A stretch of 10,200 nucleotides of DNA from an uncultured Eubacterium sp. (GTDB lineage: Bacteria > Bacillota > Clostridia > Lachnospirales > Lachnospiraceae), in contig CAJTSV010000049.1 of NCBI GenBank assembly GCA_910579075.1, positions 1-10,200 of the forward strand. Reading direction: 5' to 3'. Of this stretch, positions 6,761 to 10,200 are shown in pieces. The stretch's first letter is position 1. Each line of letters begins with the position of its first letter. A model generated the notes under the pieces. That model saw only the letters and a program-made list of their open reading frames with translations, made no database searches and was not told where the DNA came from. The translations under genes were made by a program, and so were the position numbers.

Positions 6761-6960
6761 CAATTATTTACATACAGCATGATGTATTTTATGGTATTTT
6801 TTCTAACTTTATCTTCTTTGCCGAAAAAAGCAGAATCCTGACGAAATTCAAACAAAAAACCTTGTCATTTTTAGGAAATTTATCCAAAAAACAGCATATT
6901 CCGTTACATGAACTTCCAGAAATGCAAGATTTTTGTAAATTTTTCACAAAATTTGTTAGC
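6761..6960. other. AT-rich spacer without a recognised gene
   Basis: Between the 6S promoter and the terminator at 6961 I see only A/T-rich sequence. Frames on both strands are open for some distance but run through the terminator and lack ribosome binding sites, so none is supported. The stretch could hold a short plus-strand RNA ending at 6961-7002, but no good plus-strand promoter was found. Confidence 0.5.
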
Positions 6961-7002
6961 AAAACCTGCGGCATGATTTGCTGCAGGTTTTCGTCTTTTT
7001 TT
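6961..7002. terminator. Intrinsic terminator, strongest on the plus strand
   Basis: AAAACCTGCGGC (6961-6972) pairs with GCTGCAGGTTTT (6980-6991) as a 12-bp stem with one G-U pair and a 7-nt loop. On the plus strand it is followed by CGTC and seven T (6996-7002). On the minus strand only the T4 inside the stem follows, giving a weaker, A/T-flanked bidirectional signal; pckA, whose stop is about 225 nt away, is the likeliest minus-strand client. No plus-strand gene ends here. Confidence 0.7.
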
Positions 7003-7020
7003 GAACTCCTTAATGTAACG

Positions 7021-7038
7021 TTCACGTTAACTTCACGT
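7021..7038. repeat. Short direct repeat TTCACGT x2
   Basis: TTCACGT occurs at 7021-7027 and 7032-7038, one helical turn (11 bp) apart, around GTTAAC. Helical phasing is typical of regulator binding sites, but no promoter was identified here. Confidence 0.3.
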
Positions 7039-7052
7039 AAAATGCAGACAGC

Positions 7053-7098
7053 AGTTCAGCCTGAACCCCCGCATGCGTACAAGGGTTCAGGCTGAACT
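7053..7098. repeat. 16-bp inverted repeat built from two palindromes
   Basis: AGTTCAGCCTGAACCC (7053-7068) and GGGTTCAGGCTGAACT (7083-7098) are exact reverse complements around a 14-nt loop containing GCATGC. Each arm is itself a near-perfect palindrome, GTTCAG-N-CTGAAC, so the site can be read either as one large hairpin or as two operator copies 29 bp apart centre to centre. It lies about 120 bp past the pckA stop codon. No U-run follows on either strand, so it is not a standard terminator; it could stabilise the pckA mRNA 3' end or bind a dimeric regulator. Confidence 0.75.
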
Positions 7099-7217
7099 TG
7101 CAAATATTTCTCCTGAATACGGGAACATAAATCCGTCTCTGCTGTACGGATGCCTGAAGCGTATTCGAAAAATCCTTTCCGGGACATCCAGTAACGCTTT
7201 TTATCAAATCGGATATT

Positions 7218-8924
7218 TTATAATGTATTTGCCTGGTCTACTACCTTCTGGATAGCTTCTGCTGCATCTGCCGGAAGCTTGTTGAAGCCGCCTTCTTTTG
7301 TATCAAGTTCCTTTACATTGTTCAGGCGGTCTGCCATGCGGGCTTTCATCTGGGAAACATAGTCCTTGTCACTTAAATTCGGAACAAAGCCTTCCCATTC
7401 GAAGATTTCAATATCTGTAAACGGTCCCCAAGGCTTAAATTCCGCTTTCTTTTCCACGATAGCTTCCAGAATGCCAAGCGTATCTTTCGGCTGCACTTTT
7501 TTGCCCATAAAGTCACCGGTGTTGATAATGTAGCAGTCTACGTTTTTCTCAGCAACCAGCTTCTTGAATTTCTCATAGTCATTTACAAGCGGGTATGTCC
7601 GGAACGGATTTGCATACGGCTCGATAACGAGTGCATTCGGGTCTACGCCAGGAGCAAGCCTTTCTGCGGTAGACCTCTTGGTAGCCAGTGTCGCGCCCAT
7701 CACCGATGCGAGGGAAGCGCCTTTTAATTTTACAACTGGCGGCAGTGTCTGGTCTTTCATAATCCAGAAAATCGCATTCACCGGGCTGTCAATTTTATCC
7801 ACGCGGTTCGGTGACCACAGCTTGGATTTGATTGCACGGCCATTGCCGTTACGGATATCTTCTGTTACCAGCACAACCTTTCCTTCATCATCCAGCGTTG
7901 CAGAACAGTTCTGTGCTGTTAACAGGAACTTGTTGTCTTCACATGCCGTCGGATAATCGGCTGTCTTGTCAAAGTAAGTCGGCTCTAATGCAATGGAAGC
8001 ACAGGTATCGGTATTAATTACAAATGCATCGTCATGAAGTACTTTAATTGCAGGATATTTTCCGTCATGCCTTGCATGTGTCAGCGTAGACTTGCCGGAA
8101 CCGGATAAGCCGAATACCGCTGCAACATATTTGGAGCCGTCATCCAGGGTATATTCTTTCTGTCCGCCATGGCAGGAAGCATAGCCGTTTCTGTTTGCAA
8201 TTGCCCATGCAAGCGTTAACGTGCCTTTTTTATGCTCGCCGAAATACCGCATGCCTAAAATAGCAGCGCAGTTTGTCTCTGTATTAAAGTAGCATAAGCA
8301 CTTGCCGTCGCATACATCTGTCTGGTCTGAGCCTGTCCACTGCGGGTCAGAGAAAATATATACATCCGGCTCATTGCCATTGCCGACTGGCAGGGATTCT
8401 TTATACATCTTTGTATAAGTATCATTCATATACTGGAAGTTCAGCATCCAGTTGTAAAGAATGTTTTCTTCCCCTTCCGGAATCAGAAGATGTGCTTTTA
8501 CCATAAATTCAGGGTCCAGGCCGATAAATACCTGTGCGTGGTACATATTTTTCCAGCGTGTGTCATATACCGCATCCATCAGGATTTTATCCAGCTTTGC
8601 ACAGTCCGTGCCTTCCTTGCCGGTAATCCTTCTTGCAGCTGCATAACGGCCTGTAATGGAACCGTCATTAAATAACAGCACCTTAGATTCCGGTTCTAAG
8701 CCGATTTCCTCAGCCTTGTATACCGGCATGTCCGTTACAATGGTTCCAGGTGAATTTTTGGCAAGCTCATAAGCTTCCCTTAATGTATTGATTTTTATGA
8801 CATTATTGCCATAAAACGGAGCTTCGATAATAGCCCTCGTATTTGTAACAGGCGAGCTGGCTTTCGGAAAGCCTGGCTTGTTTGGTCCGATTTCAGTTCT
8901 TGGATAAAAAGCTTTTGTTGACAT
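7218..8924 (-). CDS. pckA: Phosphoenolpyruvate carboxykinase (ATP)
   Basis: A 568-residue cytoplasmic enzyme for oxaloacetate + ATP = PEP + CO2 + ADP. In gut Clostridia it may run either towards gluconeogenesis or towards CO2 fixation with ATP gain; direction cannot be read from sequence. Visible motifs: kinase-1a P-loop GLSGSGKST (272-280, K278); a following acidic pair LHDDAF (296-301), the usual metal-binding DD; HKKG (231-234) and SCHGG (250-254), probably matching the conserved metal-binding Lys and His of E. coli PckA. The substrate-arginine region reads TGRYAAARR (91-99) instead of the textbook GRSPKDK, and the P-loop is GSGKS rather than GTGKT, so this is a divergent, slightly long (about 540 usual) branch. 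The start has AAAGGAGG (8933-8940) 8 nt upstream. Single-gene unit with promoter at 8997-9024, divergent from citrate synthase, which uses the same substrate. Confidence 0.96.
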   Translation of the reverse strand: MSTKAFYPRTEIGPNKPGFPKASSPVTNTRAIIEAPFYGNNVIKINTLREAYELAKNSPGTIVTDMPVYKAEEIGLEPESKVLLFNDGSITGRYAAARRITGKEGTDCAKLDKILMDAVYDTRWKNMYHAQVFIGLDPEFMVKAHLLIPEGEENILYNWMLNFQYMNDTYTKMYKESLPVGNGNEPDVYIFSDPQWTGSDQTDVCDGKCLCYFNTETNCAAILGMRYFGEHKKGTLTLAWAIANRNGYASCHGGQKEYTLDDGSKYVAAVFGLSGSGKSTLTHARHDGKYPAIKVLHDDAFVINTDTCASIALEPTYFDKTADYPTACEDNKFLLTAQNCSATLDDEGKVVLVTEDIRNGNGRAIKSKLWSPNRVDKIDSPVNAIFWIMKDQTLPPVVKLKGASLASVMGATLATKRSTAERLAPGVDPNALVIEPYANPFRTYPLVNDYEKFKKLVAEKNVDCYIINTGDFMGKKVQPKDTLGILEAIVEKKAEFKPWGPFTDIEIFEWEGFVPNLSDKDYVSQMKARMADRLNNVKELDTKEGGFNKLPADAAEAIQKVVDQANTL

Positions 8925-8960
8925 TACTATTGCCTCCTTTAAACTTTGAATAGGATTAGG

Positions 8961-8982
8961 TTTCCCGTTGTAAAATGGGAAA
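8961..8982. promoter_or_regulatory. Operator-like dyad in the pckA leader
   Basis: A 22-bp near-palindrome, TTTCCC at 8961-8966 and GGGAAA at 8977-8982 with further symmetric positions inside (9 of 11 pairs match). It lies about 8-30 nt downstream of the predicted pckA transcription start and 20 nt before the ribosome binding site, where a bound repressor would block transcription. As RNA it could also form a 6-bp hairpin. The regulator is unknown. Confidence 0.5.
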
Positions 8983-8996
8983 ATACACTAATATAA

Positions 8997-9024
8997 ACTA
9001 TACACTATGATATTTCTTTGTCAA
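8997..9024 (-). promoter_or_regulatory. pckA promoter
   Basis: A consensus -35 TTGACA (9019-9024) and -10 TATAGT (8997-9002) on the minus strand are spaced by 16 nt; start predicted near 8990, leader about 65 nt. The plus-strand 8-mer ATACACTA occurs twice, at 8983-8990 and 9000-9007, covering the start point and the -10, and may be a direct-repeat binding site. Confidence 0.7.
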
Positions 9025-9056
9025 TCTTTTTTTTGAAAATTCAGTAAAAATTCACA

Positions 9057-9076
9057 GCTGGCAAGGGCCTGTCAGC
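9057..9076 (+). other. Small hairpin in the pckA-citrate synthase intergenic region
   Basis: GCTGGCA (9057-9063) pairs with TGTCAGC (9070-9076) through seven pairs, one of them G-U, with loop AGGGCC. It is in a locally GC-richer patch (9052-9115) that also has TTCCTG three times. If the citrate synthase transcript starts upstream of it, it would lie in the leader. Evidence is structural only. Confidence 0.3.
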
Positions 9077-9219
9077 AGTTCCTGCGGCATTCCTGTTCCT
9101 GTCCCTGAAGATTCCTTAATTTTTTATGAAAAATATAAAAACTTACACAATCTTCACAATTTTCCTTGTTTTCCCCTTTTATCTTGTGTTAAGATAATCA
9201 GCAGACAGGAGGTATGTAT

Positions 9220-10200
9220 ATGAAAGAAAACGAATTTTCCCTTATCACGCCTGAAATCCAGCGGCTTGCTGACCTGAGCGCCGTTCATTTTACGATTGAC
9301 CCTTCCCTGTACGGGAAATATGACGTCAAGCGGGGCCTTCGTGATATCAACGGCAAGGGCGTGCTGGTCGGGCTGACTGAAATTTCCGAAGTATGTGCCA
9401 CCAAAAGGGATGGCGACCAGATTATTCCTGCCGACGGCGAGCTGTTTTACCGTGGTTACAATGTAAAGGACATTATTGCCGGGCTCGGGCCGGACAACCA
9501 TTTTGGATTTGAAGAAAGCGCCTTTCTCCTGATTTTCGGCAAGCTTCCGACCGTAGCGGAATTGAAGGAATTTACCAGCCTGCTTTCTTTTTACCGCTCC
9601 CTGCCAACGAGCTTTGTACGTGATATTATTATGAAGGCTCCCAGCCATGATATGATGAATACGCTTGCCAGAAGCGTTCTCACGCTTTATTCCTATGATA
9701 ATAAGGCAGATGATATTTCCCTGCCAAACGTGCTGCGCCAGTGCATGCAGATGATCAGCCTCTTTCCGCTGCTCTCGGTCTACGGCTACCAGGCATACCG
9801 CCATTACCACGACGGGGAAAGCCTGTTTATCCACAAGCCGCTGGCTGAACTGTCTACGGCGGAAACAATCCTGCATATCCTGCGCCCGGACAGCAGCTAT
9901 ACACCGTTAGAAGCAAAGCTTTTGGATATTGCACTGATTCTGCATATGGAACACGGCGGCGGCAATAACTCGACCTTTACAACACACCTGGTATCTTCCT
10001 CGGGTACCGACACGTACTCGGTTATCGCAGCTTCGATTGGTTCTTTAAAAGGGCCAAGACATGGCGGTGCCAATATTAAAGTCGTCCAGATGTTTGAAGA
10101 TATGAAAGAAAATCTGAAAGACTGGAAAGACGAGGACGAGGTGCGTGCCTACTTGAAAGCAGTCCTGAACAGGGAAGCGTTTGACCATGCAGGCCTTATT
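9220..10200 (+). CDS. gltA: Citrate synthase (N-terminal 327 residues)
   Basis: Open from ATG 9220 to the window end without a stop, 327 codons of an expected roughly 430-460. It condenses acetyl-CoA and oxaloacetate to citrate in the cytoplasm; in anaerobes this usually feeds 2-oxoglutarate and glutamate synthesis. Family landmarks: 'DGELFYRGYNVKDI' (72-85), 'LHMEHGGGNNSTFTTHL' (241-257) and GPRHGGAN (278-285), whose H281 aligns with the first catalytic histidine (E. coli His264). The second catalytic His and the Asp lie beyond the edge, so full activity cannot be judged, and 2-methylcitrate synthase is a possible alternative. AGGAGG (9207-9212) sits 1 nt from an ATG at 9214 but 7 nt from 9220, which decides the start. 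A weak -10-like GATAAT (9193-9198) lies just upstream without a matching -35. Divergent from pckA. Confidence 0.93.
   Translation, partial: MKENEFSLITPEIQRLADLSAVHFTIDPSLYGKYDVKRGLRDINGKGVLVGLTEISEVCATKRDGDQIIPADGELFYRGYNVKDIIAGLGPDNHFGFEESAFLLIFGKLPTVAELKEFTSLLSFYRSLPTSFVRDIIMKAPSHDMMNTLARSVLTLYSYDNKADDISLPNVLRQCMQMISLFPLLSVYGYQAYRHYHDGESLFIHKPLAELSTAETILHILRPDSSYTPLEAKLLDIALILHMEHGGGNNSTFTTHLVSSSGTDTYSVIAASIGSLKGPRHGGANIKVVQMFEDMKENLKDWKDEDEVRAYLKAVLNREAFDHAGLI

Noticed and set aside
7053..7098. Intrinsic terminator of pckA
   Set aside because: The stem is strong but neither strand has a U-run after it; the hairpin at 6961-6991 is the better candidate.
9154..9876. 240-codon open frame on the minus strand
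   Set aside because: It lies antisense to the citrate synthase coding region, whose motifs are clear; the minus-strand product has no recognisable family and is a shadow frame.

Overview
The window looks like a chromosomal segment of a spore-forming Bacillota of the class Clostridia, most likely a Lachnospiraceae-type gut anaerobe. The basis is protein style rather than any marker gene: an Rpn-type nuclease start, a SpoIID/LytB-domain protein, a YihY/BrkB membrane protein, a divergent ATP-type PEP carboxykinase and a citrate synthase, with strong AGGAGG-like ribosome binding sites and moderate GC in genes against very AT-rich intergenic DNA.

Layout. 1-156 (minus): N-terminal end of an Rpn-family nuclease/transposase-like protein with its own promoter. 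216-2458: about 2.2 kb of AT-rich DNA without a convincing intact gene; it holds several inverted repeats, weak ORF scraps and a seven-copy 39-bp tandem repeat (2149-2412). 2459-2569 (minus): the C-terminal stub of an XRE-type helix-turn-helix regulator. 2646-5690 (minus): a two-gene unit, SpoIID/LytB-domain protein followed by YihY/BrkB-family membrane protein. 5823-5856: bidirectional terminator. 5857-6534: purine-skewed (minus strand) tract with many copies of TACAAAAGA and a possible small or decayed ORF. 6534-6724 (minus): a promoter-driven, about 190-nt structured RNA that fits 6S RNA. 6961-7002: terminator; 7053-7098: large inverted repeat made of two smaller palindromes. 7218-8924 (minus): pckA, with a good promoter and an operator-like dyad in its leader. 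9220-10200 (plus): citrate synthase, cut by the window end.

How the parts relate. pckA and citrate synthase are divergently transcribed from one roughly 300-bp intergenic region and both act on oxaloacetate (PEP formation versus citrate formation), so joint control of this branch point is plausible but not shown. The SpoIID-domain protein and YihY protein probably form an envelope-related operon. The 6S RNA candidate is a separate single-gene unit between pckA and the envelope genes.

The best candidates for something under-described are the same-strand TACAAAAGA array just downstream of the 6S-like RNA, the 39-bp minisatellite whose period is a multiple of three, and the double palindrome behind pckA. 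I see no CRISPR array, no tRNA or rRNA gene and no intact mobile element.
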